From Atlantibacter subterraneus (GTDB lineage: Bacteria > Pseudomonadota > Gammaproteobacteria > Enterobacterales > Enterobacteriaceae): a stretch of 64,000 nucleotides of DNA. Where the stretch lies: assembly GCF_007570865.1 (NCBI RefSeq), contig NZ_VLPS01000009.1:62001-126000 (forward strand), given 5' to 3'. Of the stretch, positions 49,647 through 58,574 are shown piece after piece; positions within the stretch are counted from its first letter, which is position 1, and each line of letters opens with the position of its first letter. Both the position numbers and the translations under genes were made by a program. The notes under the pieces were generated by a model. It did no database searches and was not told the DNA's origin. It saw only the letters and a list, made by a program, of their open reading frames with translations.

Positions 49647-49658
49647 TTAGCTTGCTAA
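49647..49658. promoter_or_regulatory. SlyA operator in the slyA promoter
   Basis: The palindrome TTAGCTTGCTAA reads TTAGCAAGCTAA on the other strand, which is the SlyA consensus. It lies 16 bases before the slyA start codon and should give autoregulation. It is also near the divergent ydhIJK unit. Confidence 0.85.
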
Positions 49659-49812
49659 CTTATTATACTGATTTTAAACTTAGTGTGCAGCATTTATATG
49701 TCTAAAACAAATTACTGATTTTCCTGCCGCTTCGCGCAAAGTCTATAATTTGATTCTACAACCTGTCAGGGAAACAGCGTGTTATGGCCGTTATGATTAG
49801 GGTTAATCCGAA

Positions 49813-50055
49813 GTGAAACTGTTATCTATGCCACCCGGCATGCCGCTACAGGATGTGGTGGTCGGTGCTTCTGTCTATTTCCCCCCCATTTTCAAAGCGG
49901 TGTTTATCGGCCTGTTTATCTGGCTCATCGTGCATCGACTGGTGCGTAACTGGCTCTACTCAGGCGCTGTCTGGCACCCCACGCTGATGGATTTATCGCT
50001 GTTTGTCCTGTCGGTATGCGGCGGGATGTTTCTTCTCACTACAGGGCTGTTTTGA
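49813..50055 (+). CDS. ydhI: DUF1656 small membrane protein YdhI
   Basis: An 80-residue protein with two membrane segments (about 18-45 and 55-75) and the family motif [12 protein letters not shown]. Proteins of this type accompany an HlyD-like and a FUSC-type efflux protein, as here (ydhJ and ydhK). Its role in the pump is unknown. The start is GTG; the ribosome site is weak. It overlaps the ydhJ start by one base and is divergent from slyA. Confidence 0.9.
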   Translation: MKLLSMPPGMPLQDVVVGASVYFPPIFKAVFIGLFIWLIVHRLVRNWLYSGAVWHPTLMDLSLFVLSVCGGMFLLTTGLF

Positions 50056-50909
50056 TGATGAAGTCGGTGAAGTACTTTTCCACACTGATTGTGCTGGCAG
50101 CAGCGATTCTGGCTGGCTGGTGGCTGTGGAACTATTACATGCAGTCCCCCTGGACACGCGACGGGAAAGTGCGCGCCGAGCTGGTGGATATTTCGCCCCA
50201 GGTCGGCGGCACCATCACCCAAATTAACGTGCGCGATAATCAGTTCGTGAAAGCCGGTGCGCCGCTGTTCAGCATAGATGCCACGCCGTTCCACATTGCG
50301 GTACTCAACGCCGAAGCGCAGCTGGCCCACGCCCAGTCCGACCTGGCGAAAGCGCAGAATGAAGCCAGCCGCCGCCAGCATCTGCCGCACAACTATATTT
50401 CCGCGGAAGAGTTAGACAGCGCCACCCTCAACGTGAAAGCCATGCAGGCCGCCGTGAATGTGGCAAAGGCCGCGCTGGAGCAGGCACAATGGCAGCTCTC
50501 CCAGACCAACGTCACCGCGCCAGTCGACGGCTGGGTGACCAATCTGTCGGTACGCGTCGGGAACTACGCCGCCACCGGCGCGCCGGTTTTCGCGTTAATC
50601 GACAGCCACTCCTTCTATGTGGTTGGTTATTTTGAAGAGACCAAACTGCGCCATATTGCGCCGGGTGCAACTGCCAGGATCACCCTGCTCAGCAACGATG
50701 CGCCGCTTACCGGCCGGGTTGAGAGCATTGGCCGGGCAATTTACGATCAAAGTGTGGAAACCGACAGCGGGCTGGTGCCCGACGTGAAACCCAATGTGCC
50801 CTGGGTCAGGCTGGCCCAGCGGGTGCCGGTGCGTTTCGAGCTGCAAAACGTACCGGATAACGCGCTGTTAGTCTCCGGCACCACCTGCACCATCGCTATC
50901 GAGCAATAA
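50055..50909 (+). CDS. ydhJ: Membrane fusion protein YdhJ (HlyD/AaeA-like)
   Basis: A 284-residue periplasmic adaptor with an N-terminal membrane anchor (about 9-30). The lipoyl-like halves are visible as VDISPQVGGTITQINV and VTAPVDGWVTNLSV, separated by a coiled-coil hairpin rich in Ala and Gln. It should link the inner-membrane pump YdhK to the outer membrane in an AaeAB-like system. I chose ATG 50055, which overlaps the ydhI stop. ydhK follows three bases after. SlyA controls the homologous genes in E. coli. Confidence 0.93.
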   Translation: MMKSVKYFSTLIVLAAAILAGWWLWNYYMQSPWTRDGKVRAELVDISPQVGGTITQINVRDNQFVKAGAPLFSIDATPFHIAVLNAEAQLAHAQSDLAKAQNEASRRQHLPHNYISAEELDSATLNVKAMQAAVNVAKAALEQAQWQLSQTNVTAPVDGWVTNLSVRVGNYAATGAPVFALIDSHSFYVVGYFEETKLRHIAPGATARITLLSNDAPLTGRVESIGRAIYDQSVETDSGLVPDVKPNVPWVRLAQRVPVRFELQNVPDNALLVSGTTCTIAIEQ

Positions 50910-50912
50910 TCC

Positions 50913-52949
50913 ATGAATCTCGGCTGGCTTGACTGGCAACGCGCGCCCTGGGGCAAAGCAACGGGAAACCAGTGGCGTTACGCCCTGCGCAACGCGATTG
51001 CCATGTGCCTGGCGCTGAGTATCGCCTACGCGCTCGATTTAGATGAGCCTTACTGGGCCATGACCTCTGCCGCCGTGGTGAGTTTCCCGACGCCAGGCGG
51101 CGTGATCAGTAAAAGCCTTGGCCGGGTGGTGGGTAGCCTGATCGGGGCCAGCGCATCGCTGATGATTGCCGGGAGCACGCTCAACGATCCGTGGTTTTTT
51201 TCGCTTTCCATGGCCGGCTGGCTGGCGCTGTGCACCTGGACCTCCAGCCATTTTCACAATAACGCCGCCTATGCCGCCCAGCTTGCGGGATATACCGCCG
51301 CGATCATCGCCTTTACCATGGTGAATACTGTGGAAACGACCCAGCTCTGGGATATCGCCCAGGCCAGGGTGTGTGAAGTGCTGATCGGCATCGCCTGCGG
51401 CGGTTTGATGATGATGGTGCTGCCCAGCACCTCTGATGGCACCACGCTGCTGGTGTCGCTGAAAACCCTGCACGCGCGGCTGCTGGAACATGCCAGTTTA
51501 CTCTGGCAACCAGAGACCACCGACGCGATGCGCACCGCCCACCAGGGAATGATCGGCCAAATCCTGACGCTGAATATTCTGCGTATCCAGGCATTCTGGA
51601 GCCATTACCGGTTTCGTCAGAACAACAATCTGCTCAATGCCATCCTGCATCAACAGCTACGTCTGACCAGCACCATATCCGGCCTGCGCCGGTTATTAAT
51701 AAACTGGCAAAACATGCCGCCGCACATCGCTGCGCTGCAGAGCGAGATACTGACCGAGCTGGCGCGCGAGCAGCCGGATCGCTACCGCATTGCCCGCCTG
51801 CTGGCGCTGTGCCTGCCGCAGAAAGCGAATGATTACCGGCACCTCGCGTACTGGCAGCGCCTGCGCTATTTTTGTCATAGCTACCTGCGGGTGAATCATC
51901 AACTGGTCGCGCTGGAAAACGATCGCGCGGGTATTGACGTCCCCACGCCGAAAACCGCCTCGCTGACCCGTCATGCCGATATCGCTGAAGCCCTGTGGAA
52001 TGCGTTACGCACGTTTTGCGTCATTATTCTGGGCTGCGCCTGGACCATAACGGCGCAGTGGGATGCCGGCAGTTCCGCCCTGACCATGATCGCCATTTGC
52101 TGCGTACTCTATTCCTCGTCGCCCTCCCCGCATCAGTCATTGTCCCTGCTGATGCGCACCCTGATATTGCTGTCACTGTTTAGCTTTGCGGTCAAATTCG
52201 GCCTGATGATTCGGGTTACCGAACTGTGGGAGTTCCTGCTGTTTCTATTCCCGCTGCTGACCACCATGCAACTGATGAAGCTCCAGCAGCCAAAATTCGC
52301 GGGTTTATGGGGGCAACTCATCGTTTTTATGGGTTCCTTTATCGCGGTGACCAACCCGCCGGTTTATGACTTTGGCGATTTTCTTAACGATAACCTGGCG
52401 AAAATCATCGGCGTGGGCCTGGCCTGGATGGCGTTCTCGATTTTGAAACCCGGTTCGGACACCCGTAAAGGCCGCCGTCATATTCGGGCGCTGCGCCGGG
52501 GCTTTATCGATCAGCTGAGTCGAAAACCCGAGTACAGCGAAAGCGAATTCGAATCGCTGGTTTACCATCACGTCCACCAGCTCAGCCAGGCCAAAGAAGA
52601 GAGCGCCCGCCGCTGGCTGCTGCGCTGGGGCGTGGTGTTGCTCAACTGTTCACACGTGGTATGGGCGCTACGCGCCTGGGAAGCGCGTTCCGATCCGCTG
52701 TCGCAGGTGCGGGATATCTGCATCAGCACGCTACGCAACGTGATGAGCGAGCGCGGTATTCAGAAAAAACCGCTTGGGGTGGCGTTGATTGAATTGCAGC
52801 GCTATGCCGAGGTGTTAGCCCGACGCAACGATCCGGCTGCGGTGGAGCTGGCGGCGTTGATTTGGCGTTTGTACTGTTCGCTTAAACAGTTGGAGCAAGC
52901 GCCGACAGCGGATAACCCCGCTGACGGCGCACCGGCGACTATTTTATAA
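50913..52949 (+). CDS. ydhK: FUSC-family inner-membrane efflux protein YdhK (AaeB-like)
   Basis: A 678-residue protein with two blocks of about five membrane segments each (residues 25-170 and 365-500), separated by a cytoplasmic region, as in AaeB and the aromatic acid exporter family. The opening [21 protein letters not shown] is typical. It likely exports aromatic or other weak acids with YdhJ. The substrate is not established. The last 11 bases overlap the convergent sodC. Confidence 0.93.
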   Translation: MNLGWLDWQRAPWGKATGNQWRYALRNAIAMCLALSIAYALDLDEPYWAMTSAAVVSFPTPGGVISKSLGRVVGSLIGASASLMIAGSTLNDPWFFSLSMAGWLALCTWTSSHFHNNAAYAAQLAGYTAAIIAFTMVNTVETTQLWDIAQARVCEVLIGIACGGLMMMVLPSTSDGTTLLVSLKTLHARLLEHASLLWQPETTDAMRTAHQGMIGQILTLNILRIQAFWSHYRFRQNNNLLNAILHQQLRLTSTISGLRRLLINWQNMPPHIAALQSEILTELAREQPDRYRIARLLALCLPQKANDYRHLAYWQRLRYFCHSYLRVNHQLVALENDRAGIDVPTPKTASLTRHADIAEALWNALRTFCVIILGCAWTITAQWDAGSSALTMIAICCVLYSSSPSPHQSLSLLMRTLILLSLFSFAVKFGLMIRVTELWEFLLFLFPLLTTMQLMKLQQPKFAGLWGQLIVFMGSFIAVTNPPVYDFGDFLNDNLAKIIGVGLAWMAFSILKPGSDTRKGRRHIRALRRGFIDQLSRKPEYSESEFESLVYHHVHQLSQAKEESARRWLLRWGVVLLNCSHVVWALRAWEARSDPLSQVRDICISTLRNVMSERGIQKKPLGVALIELQRYAEVLARRNDPAAVELAALIWRLYCSLKQLEQAPTADNPADGAPATIL

Positions 52950-53460
52950 CGCCACAGGCGAAACGTGCCCCGCCACCGCCAAGCGGTTCCGGTTTATCGG
53001 ACATGTTATCGCCACCGACGTGGATCATCAGCGCCTTGCCCTTCACTTCATCCAGTTTTTTCAGACGTGGCGCGGTGACCGCCTCTTTGGCGTTGCCGTC
53101 TTTATCCACTAACAGCACCGGCAGATCCCCAATATGGCCTGCGCCTTCCGGGCCCTGGTGCTTACCGGTCGTTTGCGGATCGAGGTGACCACCCGCCGCT
53201 TCTGCCGCGGACGGTTTACCGTCTTTCATCGCCGGTTCGCAGCTGCCGTTAGCGTGGATGTGGAAACCGCGCTCGCCGGGCGGCAGGGCTTTCAGATCGG
53301 GGGTAAATTTCAGGCCGTTATCGGTTTCTTCAATTTCGACTTCACCGATGGATTGACCGATGCCCTGAGGGGTAACCAGATGCATCTCAACGTCTTCACT
53401 GGCTGCCTGGGCTGCGCCGCAGGCAAACAGGACAACCATTGCCAGACTGATCTTTTTCAT
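52939..53460 (-). CDS. sodC: Periplasmic copper/zinc superoxide dismutase SodC
   Basis: A 173-residue enzyme with a signal peptide (cleavage after AQA near residue 19). Metal ligands are seen in [11 protein letters not shown] (Cu His pair), [25 protein letters not shown] (bridging and Zn His, Asp) and [10 protein letters not shown] (last Cu His); the disulfide cysteines are in NGSCEP and RFACGVI. It protects the periplasm from superoxide. Convergent with ydhK, with a coding overlap of 11 bases. Confidence 0.96.
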   Translation of the reverse strand: MKKISLAMVVLFACGAAQAASEDVEMHLVTPQGIGQSIGEVEIEETDNGLKFTPDLKALPPGERGFHIHANGSCEPAMKDGKPSAAEAAGGHLDPQTTGKHQGPEGAGHIGDLPVLLVDKDGNAKEAVTAPRLKKLDEVKGKALMIHVGGDNMSDKPEPLGGGGARFACGVIK

Positions 53461-53540
53461 CGTGCCTCCTGATTCATGTATTTGCCTGTTAAGTCTAGAA
53501 CACAGGCAAGATTCGAATCGGGAGGCGACGATTTTAGGAA

Positions 53541-54437
53541 TTACGGTACATCGTAACCCAGCGCGGCTTTACGGATGCGGAACCACTGCTGACGAGTCAT
53601 CGCCAGCGACAGCGCATGGATCGCAGACCGCACGCGTTCGATTTTTCCTGAACCGATAATCGGTAGCGGCTGCGACGGCAGACGCATCACCCACGCGTAG
53701 ACCACCTGTTCGATGGTTTGCGCGCCGATCTCCTGCGCCACCTGGTGCAGTTCATCACGCAGCGGCTGAAAGGTCTCATCGTTAAACAGGCGGCCACCGC
53801 CGAGGCAGGACCACGCCATTGGGCGAATGCGCAGCTGTTGCAGCTGATCAAGCGTACCGTCCAGCAGCAGCGGCTGATGAACCGGAGAAATTTCTACCTG
53901 GTTAGTCGCCAGCGTAAACGGCAGACGCGACTGGAGCAGCGAGAACTGCGCCGGAGTGAAGTTCGATACGCCGAAGTGGCGCACTTTGCCTGCCTGGTGC
54001 AGTTGCAGGAAGGCTTCGGCCACCTCATCCGCATCCATTAACGGGTCCGGGCGGTGGATCAGCAGCAGATCGAGATGCTCAACGGCAAGATTTTTCAGCG
54101 AGGTCTCGGCGCTTTCGACAATATGCGCGCGATCGGTGATGTAGTGGCCAATTTTATTTTCCGCTTTGGCCGTGGTGGCGATGCCGCACTTGGTGACGAT
54201 TTCCATTCTGTCGCGCAGCTGCGGTGCCAGCTTCAGCGCTTCGCCAAACGCCGCTTCGCACTGGTAACCGCCGTAAATATCGGCGTGATCGACGGTGGTG
54301 ATCCCTAAATCGAGATGTTGTTCGATAAAGCTGACCAGCTCCCGCGCCGACATATTCCAGTCCATCAGCCGCCAGTAGCCCATCACCAGACGCGAAAATT
54401 CCGGGCCTTGCGGCGCAAGGGTAATACGCTGAACCAT
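53541..54437 (-). CDS. ydhF: Aldo/keto reductase YdhF
   Basis: A 298-residue NAD(P)H-dependent TIM-barrel oxidoreductase. The catalytic tetrad is recognisable: Asp in TVDHADIYGGY (with the Tyr), Lys in IVTKCGI and His in LLLIHRPDPL. Cofactor contact is in LPIIGSGKIERV. The physiological substrate is unknown. It is on the minus strand between sodC and ydhL, as in E. coli. Confidence 0.92.
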   Translation of the reverse strand: MVQRITLAPQGPEFSRLVMGYWRLMDWNMSARELVSFIEQHLDLGITTVDHADIYGGYQCEAAFGEALKLAPQLRDRMEIVTKCGIATTAKAENKIGHYITDRAHIVESAETSLKNLAVEHLDLLLIHRPDPLMDADEVAEAFLQLHQAGKVRHFGVSNFTPAQFSLLQSRLPFTLATNQVEISPVHQPLLLDGTLDQLQQLRIRPMAWSCLGGGRLFNDETFQPLRDELHQVAQEIGAQTIEQVVYAWVMRLPSQPLPIIGSGKIERVRSAIHALSLAMTRQQWFRIRKAALGYDVP

Positions 54438-54488
54438 CTTAATTTCCTCGACGAATAAAAGAGTGCTGAGTATACGTGACTGCGCTGG

Positions 54489-54728
54489 CTAGAAAAGTGA
54501 AGGTTGTTGCGGTTCGTCATCCTGCGAAGTTTTACCGGCGCGCAGCTTGCGCAGCCAGCGCTGGCTGCACAGGCGTAGCACTTCCTGCTTCTGGGCGTCG
54601 CTCATGGCCTGCCAGTTGAAACGCTCGTCTCTGCTGCGCATACAGCCGCGGCAAAAGCCCTTTTCATCGGACTGGCAAATCCCGCGACACGGGCTTTGGA
54701 TCGGGAAAAACTCGAGTTGTTCGGCCAC
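54489..54728 (-). CDS. ydhL: DUF1289 small cysteine-rich protein YdhL
   Basis: A 79-residue cytoplasmic protein with conserved cysteines in SPCRGICQSDEKGFCRGCMRS, which look like a metal site, and the trailing WQAMSDAQKQEVL motif of DUF1289. The function is unknown. It is divergent from nemR over a 143-base region containing the NemR operator, so it may be under NemR control as reported in E. coli. Confidence 0.88.
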   Translation of the reverse strand: MAEQLEFFPIQSPCRGICQSDEKGFCRGCMRSRDERFNWQAMSDAQKQEVLRLCSQRWLRKLRAGKTSQDDEPQQPSLF

Positions 54729-54841
54729 TGCCCCTCCGGATTGAATGCCTTGTTACTATTCAAGCCTGTGAAAGCCGTTGTTGCAAGTGCTCGGCTTTAT
54801 TTGTGACAACGTCACTTGAAGCGATAAAGAAAAAATTGCAT

Positions 54842-54857
54842 TAGACCGATTGGTCTA
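54842..54857. promoter_or_regulatory. NemR operator upstream of nemR
   Basis: A perfect palindrome TAGACC-N4-GGTCTA lies 14 bases before the nemR start. It corresponds to the known NemR box, and represses nemR and possibly ydhL until electrophiles or hypochlorite inactivate NemR. Confidence 0.88.
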
Positions 54858-54871
54858 CTACAGTAAGCGCC

Positions 54872-55468
54872 ATGAACAAGATAGCTGAACACAATACCCG
54901 CGAACACATCCTTGCAACCGGCGAGCAGCTTTGCCTGCACCGGGGCTTTGTGGGTATGGGATTAAGCGAGCTGCTAAAAACCGCTGAAGTGCCGAAAGGG
55001 TCGTTTTACCACTACTTCCGTTCAAAAGAAGCCTTTGGTGTGGCGATGCTCGAGCGCTACTACACGGCCTATCATCAGCGCTTAGCCCAGCATTTTTCTG
55101 CGCCAGGCAGCAACGCCCGTGAAAAGCTGCTGGCGCACTATCAGCAAACGCTGCAACAGTTTTGCCAGCACGACCAGATCAACGGTTGCCTGACGGTGAA
55201 GCTGTCTGCCGAGGTGTGCGATCTGTCGGAAGATATGCGCGTCGCGCTCGATCGCGGCGCGGCGAAAATCATCGCCCTGCTGGCGGAAAGCCTGGCGCAG
55301 GGCGTGCAGGAAGGCAGCCTGAGGTTAACCCATGATGCCGTCTCCACCGCAAACGTGCTTTACGCCCTGTGGCTGGGTGCCAGCCTGCAGGCCAAAATTT
55401 CGCGCAGCGCCCTGCCGTTAGAAAGCGCGTTGGGCCATGTGAAAGCCTTACTCTCAGCACCTGAGTAA
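54872..55468 (+). CDS. nemR: TetR-family electrophile and bleach sensor NemR
   Basis: A 198-residue repressor. The N-terminal HTH includes GMGLSELLKTAEVPKGSFYHYF. The two residues that form the reversible Cys-Lys sulfenamide switch in E. coli, Cys106 (NGCLTVK) and Lys175 (LQAKISRS), are both conserved at the same numbers. It responds to hypochlorous acid, quinones, N-ethylmaleimide and methylglyoxal and controls nemA and gloA. Its stop codon lies inside a terminator hairpin. Confidence 0.96.
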   Translation: MNKIAEHNTREHILATGEQLCLHRGFVGMGLSELLKTAEVPKGSFYHYFRSKEAFGVAMLERYYTAYHQRLAQHFSAPGSNAREKLLAHYQQTLQQFCQHDQINGCLTVKLSAEVCDLSEDMRVALDRGAAKIIALLAESLAQGVQEGSLRLTHDAVSTANVLYALWLGASLQAKISRSALPLESALGHVKALLSAPE

Positions 55469-55484
55469 CAGGTGCTTTTTATTT
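55456..55484 (+). terminator. Terminator overlapping the nemR stop codon
   Basis: An eight-base perfect stem AGCACCTG/CAGGTGCT whose loop holds the nemR stop codon, followed by TTTTATTT. It should reduce read-through from nemR into nemA, which here has its own operator-like sequence. Confidence 0.78.
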
Positions 55485-55494
55485 CGAACAATAC

Positions 55495-55509
55495 TAGACG
55501 ACCGGTCTA
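55495..55509. promoter_or_regulatory. Second NemR-like operator, upstream of nemA
   Basis: TAGAC-N5-GTCTA lies 13 bases before the nemA start and after the nemR terminator. It is one base shorter in spacing than the nemR operator (TAGAC-N6-GTCTA). Its location suggests separate NemR control of nemA. Binding despite the changed spacing is not certain. Confidence 0.55.
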
Positions 55510-55522
55510 CTCAGGAGTTTTT

Positions 55523-56620
55523 ATGTCATCAGAGAAACTGTTTACCCCGCTAAAAGTGGGCGCTGTTAGCGTGCCGAACCGCGTATTTATGGCGCCGTTA
55601 ACCCGGCTGCGCAGCATCGAGCCGGGCGATATCCCAACCGCCATGATGGTGGAGTATTACCGCCAGCGCGCCAGCTCCGGTCTGATCATCAGCGAAGCGA
55701 CCCAGATTTCTGCCCAGGCGAAAGGCTATGCGGGCGCGCCGGGTCTGCACAGCGAAGAACAAATCGCCGCATGGAAAAAAATCACCGCAGCGGTTCACGA
55801 ACGCGATGGCCGTATTGCGGTCCAGCTGTGGCACACTGGCCGTATTTCCCACGCCAGTCTGCAACCGGGCGGTGAAGCGCCGGTCGCGCCGTCGGCGATC
55901 CGTGCGGAAACTCGCACCTCGCTGCGTGATGAACAGGGCCACGCGACTCGCGTCGATACCTCTACGCCACGCGCGCTGGAAACCGAAGAAATCCCCGGGA
56001 TTGTTAATGACTTCCGCCAGGCGGTGATTAACGCCCGCGAAGCCGGATTCGATCTGGTGGAACTGCATGCCGCCCATGGCTATCTGCTGCACCAGTTCCT
56101 CTCCCCGGCCTCTAACCAGCGTACCGACGCTTACGGCGGCAGCATCGAAAACCGCACCCGCTTAGTGCTTGACGTGGTGGATTCGGTCAGCGATGCCTGG
56201 GCATCCGATCGCATCGGCATTCGCATTTCGCCGCTCGGCCCGTTCAACGGCCTCGACAACGGCGAAGACCAGGAAGAAGCCGCGCTGTATCTGATTGGCG
56301 AGCTGGCAAAACGCAACCTGGCCTACCTGCATATTTCCGAACCGGACTGGGCGGGCGGCAAGCCATACTCTGACGAATTCCGCACCAAAGTGCGCCAGCA
56401 GTACCCGGGCGTTATCATCGGGGCCGGTGCCTACACGGCAGAAAAAGCGGAACAGTTGATTTCCAAAGGCTATATCGACGCCGTTGCGTTTGGCCGCGTC
56501 TACATCGCCAACCCGGACCTGGTAGAACGTCTACAGCACAAAGCGGAGCTGAATGCCCAGAAACCGGAGCTGTTCTACGGCGGCGGCGCGGAAGGCTATA
56601 TCGACTACCCCACGCTGTGA
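55523..56620 (+). CDS. nemA: N-ethylmaleimide reductase NemA (old yellow enzyme)
   Basis: A 365-residue FMN-dependent ene reductase with TIM-barrel fold. Typical segments are [20 protein letters not shown], the active-site [14 protein letters not shown] and [15 protein letters not shown] with FGR for FMN phosphate. It reduces electrophilic alkenes, nitro compounds and maleimides with NADPH. ATG 55523 has an AGGAG ribosome site; the open frame extends 17 codons upstream through the operator, which is unlikely to be translated. gloA follows 80 bases downstream. Confidence 0.96.
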   Translation: MSSEKLFTPLKVGAVSVPNRVFMAPLTRLRSIEPGDIPTAMMVEYYRQRASSGLIISEATQISAQAKGYAGAPGLHSEEQIAAWKKITAAVHERDGRIAVQLWHTGRISHASLQPGGEAPVAPSAIRAETRTSLRDEQGHATRVDTSTPRALETEEIPGIVNDFRQAVINAREAGFDLVELHAAHGYLLHQFLSPASNQRTDAYGGSIENRTRLVLDVVDSVSDAWASDRIGIRISPLGPFNGLDNGEDQEEAALYLIGELAKRNLAYLHISEPDWAGGKPYSDEFRTKVRQQYPGVIIGAGAYTAEKAEQLISKGYIDAVAFGRVYIANPDLVERLQHKAELNAQKPELFYGGGAEGYIDYPTL

Positions 56621-56700
56621 TGGGAATTGATAGCGGCGACGTATCGCCGCTATACTCAAATTCCCTTGATGGTTAAAAACTTACAGATAAAGAGGATGTT

Positions 56701-57108
56701 ATGCGTTTACTTCACACCATGTTACGCGTTGGCGACTTGCAACGTTCCATCGATTTCTACACCAAAGTACTGGGCATGACCCTGTTGCGCACCAGCGAAA
56801 ACGAAGAGTACAAATACTCTCTGGCGTTCGTTGGCTACGGTCCGGAAAGTGAAGAAGCCGTTATCGAGCTGACTTACAACTGGGGTGTGGACAGTTATGA
56901 GCTCGGCACCGCCTACGGCCACATCGCGCTAAGCGTGGATAACGCGGCGCAAGCCTGCGAACGCATTCGCGCCAACGGCGGCAACGTCACCCGCGAAGCT
57001 GGCCCGGTCAAAGGCGGCACCACGGTTATTGCCTTCGTTGAAGATCCGGACGGCTATAAAATCGAACTGATTGAAGCCAAAGACGCCGGCAAAGGCCTCG
57101 GCAACTGA
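56701..57108 (+). CDS. gloA: Lactoylglutathione lyase GloA (glyoxalase I)
   Basis: A 135-residue metalloenzyme that isomerises the methylglyoxal-glutathione hemithioacetal to S-lactoylglutathione. The four nickel ligands of the E. coli enzyme are conserved at His5, Glu56, His74 and Glu122. It is downstream of nemA in the same direction; in E. coli it is partly cotranscribed with nemRA, fitting a joint response to methylglyoxal. Confidence 0.98.
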   Translation: MRLLHTMLRVGDLQRSIDFYTKVLGMTLLRTSENEEYKYSLAFVGYGPESEEAVIELTYNWGVDSYELGTAYGHIALSVDNAAQACERIRANGGNVTREAGPVKGGTTVIAFVEDPDGYKIELIEAKDAGKGLGN

Positions 57109-57205
57109 TCTCCTCGCGGGCGCTAACTGCGCCCGCCCTGCTGCAACTCCCGCCTTTTTTTGCCATAATACGCGCTGCTTTTCATTCCCCAACATAGAGA
57201 CGCTG

Positions 57206-57856
57206 ATGTCCGACAACGCTCAACTTACCGGTCTGTGCGACCGTTTTCGTGGTTTTTATCCCGTCGTGATTGATGTGGAAACTGCCGGATTCAACGCTAA
57301 AACTGACGCCCTGCTGGAAATCGCCGCCGTCACGCTAAAGATGGATGAACAGGGTTGGCTCGGTATCGACGAAACGCTGCACTTCCATGTCGAACCCTTC
57401 GAAGGCGCGAATTTACAACCCGAAGCCCTGGCCTTTAACGGCATCGATCCCAGCAACCCGCTGCGCGGCGCGGTCAGCGAATATGATGCCCTGCACGCTA
57501 TCTTTAAAATGGTGCGTAAAGGCATTAAAGATCGCGGCTGTAACCGGGCGATTATGGTGGCGCACAACGCCACGTTTGATCACGGCTTTCTGATGGCGGC
57601 GGCGGAACGCGCCTCGCTGAAGCGCAACCCGTTCCACCCGTTTGTGACCTTTGATACCGCGGCGTTAAGCGGTCTGGCATTGGGGCAAACCGTGCTGGCG
57701 AAAGCCTGCCTGGCGGCGGGCATCCCGTTTGACAGCACCCAGGCGCACTCCGCCCTGTATGACACCGAACAAACGGCGCTGCTGTTTTGCGAAATCGTTA
57801 ACCGCTGGAAGCGTCTGGGCGGCTGGCCAGTTCCGCCGTTGCAGGCTGATGAATAA
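57206..57856 (+). CDS. rnt: Ribonuclease T
   Basis: A 216-residue 3-prime exoribonuclease of the DEDDh family. The first acidic residues are Asp23 and Glu25 ([11 protein letters not shown]), the middle Asp is in [11 protein letters not shown], and His/Asp lie in [15 protein letters not shown]. It trims tRNA ends in end turnover and matures 5S and 23S rRNA. The ATG at 57206 ([10 protein letters not shown]) matches the E. coli start. It ends at a terminator shared with the convergent grxD. Confidence 0.97.
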   Translation: MSDNAQLTGLCDRFRGFYPVVIDVETAGFNAKTDALLEIAAVTLKMDEQGWLGIDETLHFHVEPFEGANLQPEALAFNGIDPSNPLRGAVSEYDALHAIFKMVRKGIKDRGCNRAIMVAHNATFDHGFLMAAAERASLKRNPFHPFVTFDTAALSGLALGQTVLAKACLAAGIPFDSTQAHSALYDTEQTALLFCEIVNRWKRLGGWPVPPLQADE

Positions 57857-57859
57857 ACA

Positions 57860-57888
57860 AAAAAAAGCGACCCAGGGTCGCTTTTTTT
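57860..57888. terminator. Bidirectional terminator between rnt and grxD
   Basis: A nine-base stem AAGCGACCC/GGGTCGCTT with A and T runs on both sides and a very small loop. Confidence 0.88.
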
Positions 57889-57901
57889 ATGCCTGTGCGA
57901 A

Positions 57902-58243
57902 TTACTCCGCGTCAGATTCTTTGTGTTTTTCAGCCGTTTCTTTGATCAGCTGCTGCAGTTCGCCGCGCTGGTACATCTCGATAATGATATCGCAGCCGCC
58001 GACCAGTTCACCGTCTACCCACAGCTGCGGGAAGGTTGGCCAGTTAGCGTATTTCGGCAGCTCGGCGCGGATGTCCGGGTTCTGCAGAATGTCGACGTAA
58101 GCAAAACGTTCGCCGCAGGCAGACAGCGCCTGTACGGCCTGAGCGGAGAAACCACAGCTCGGCAGCTTCGGGGAGCCTTTCATGTACAGCAGGATCGGGT
58201 TTTCAGCGATTTGGCGTTCAATTTTTTCGATAGTGGTGCTCAT
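57902..58243 (-). CDS. grxD: Monothiol glutaredoxin GrxD (Grx4)
   Basis: A 113-residue protein of the CGFS glutaredoxin family. The motif is LPSCGFSAQ with Cys30; WPTFPQLWVDGELVGGCDI carries the glutathione-binding TVP-like turn. Such proteins bind a [2Fe-2S] cluster together with BolA and take part in iron-sulfur transfer and iron sensing. Convergent with rnt; divergent from mepH. Confidence 0.97.
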   Translation of the reverse strand: MSTTIEKIERQIAENPILLYMKGSPKLPSCGFSAQAVQALSACGERFAYVDILQNPDIRAELPKYANWPTFPQLWVDGELVGGCDIIIEMYQRGELQQLIKETAEKHKESDAE

Positions 58244-58574
58244 TGTCTTGCTTCCTCAAGCTTCTCAGGCAAACAGCCTGTATTTTACTGGTTATCAAGG
58301 AACCGTGTAAATCTGGCAGATAAACGCAACAGTCCCGGTAAACATGTGGCAAGAATAACATTTTCGCCACGTAAAACCTTACTCTTTCACTCAACTATTG
58401 TGCAAAAAGCCATCATGCGATTCGCCGGTTGGCTATTTTATTTGCGCCCGGTATCAAAACAGCGTTTTGGGATAATAACTCTCTTACCTTCAGGCAATTT
58501 TATAGATTAGAATCGACGGGTTTTTGGAAATCACACGTTGGCATGATTGTCAGCTTAGTTCAGGGGAACGCTCA
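58244..58574. other. Promoter region between divergent grxD and mepH
   Basis: 331 bases with no credible gene. An AT-rich segment around 58500-58513 (TTTATAGATTAGAAT) is a possible -10 region for mepH. Nothing else was recognised. Confidence 0.5.
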
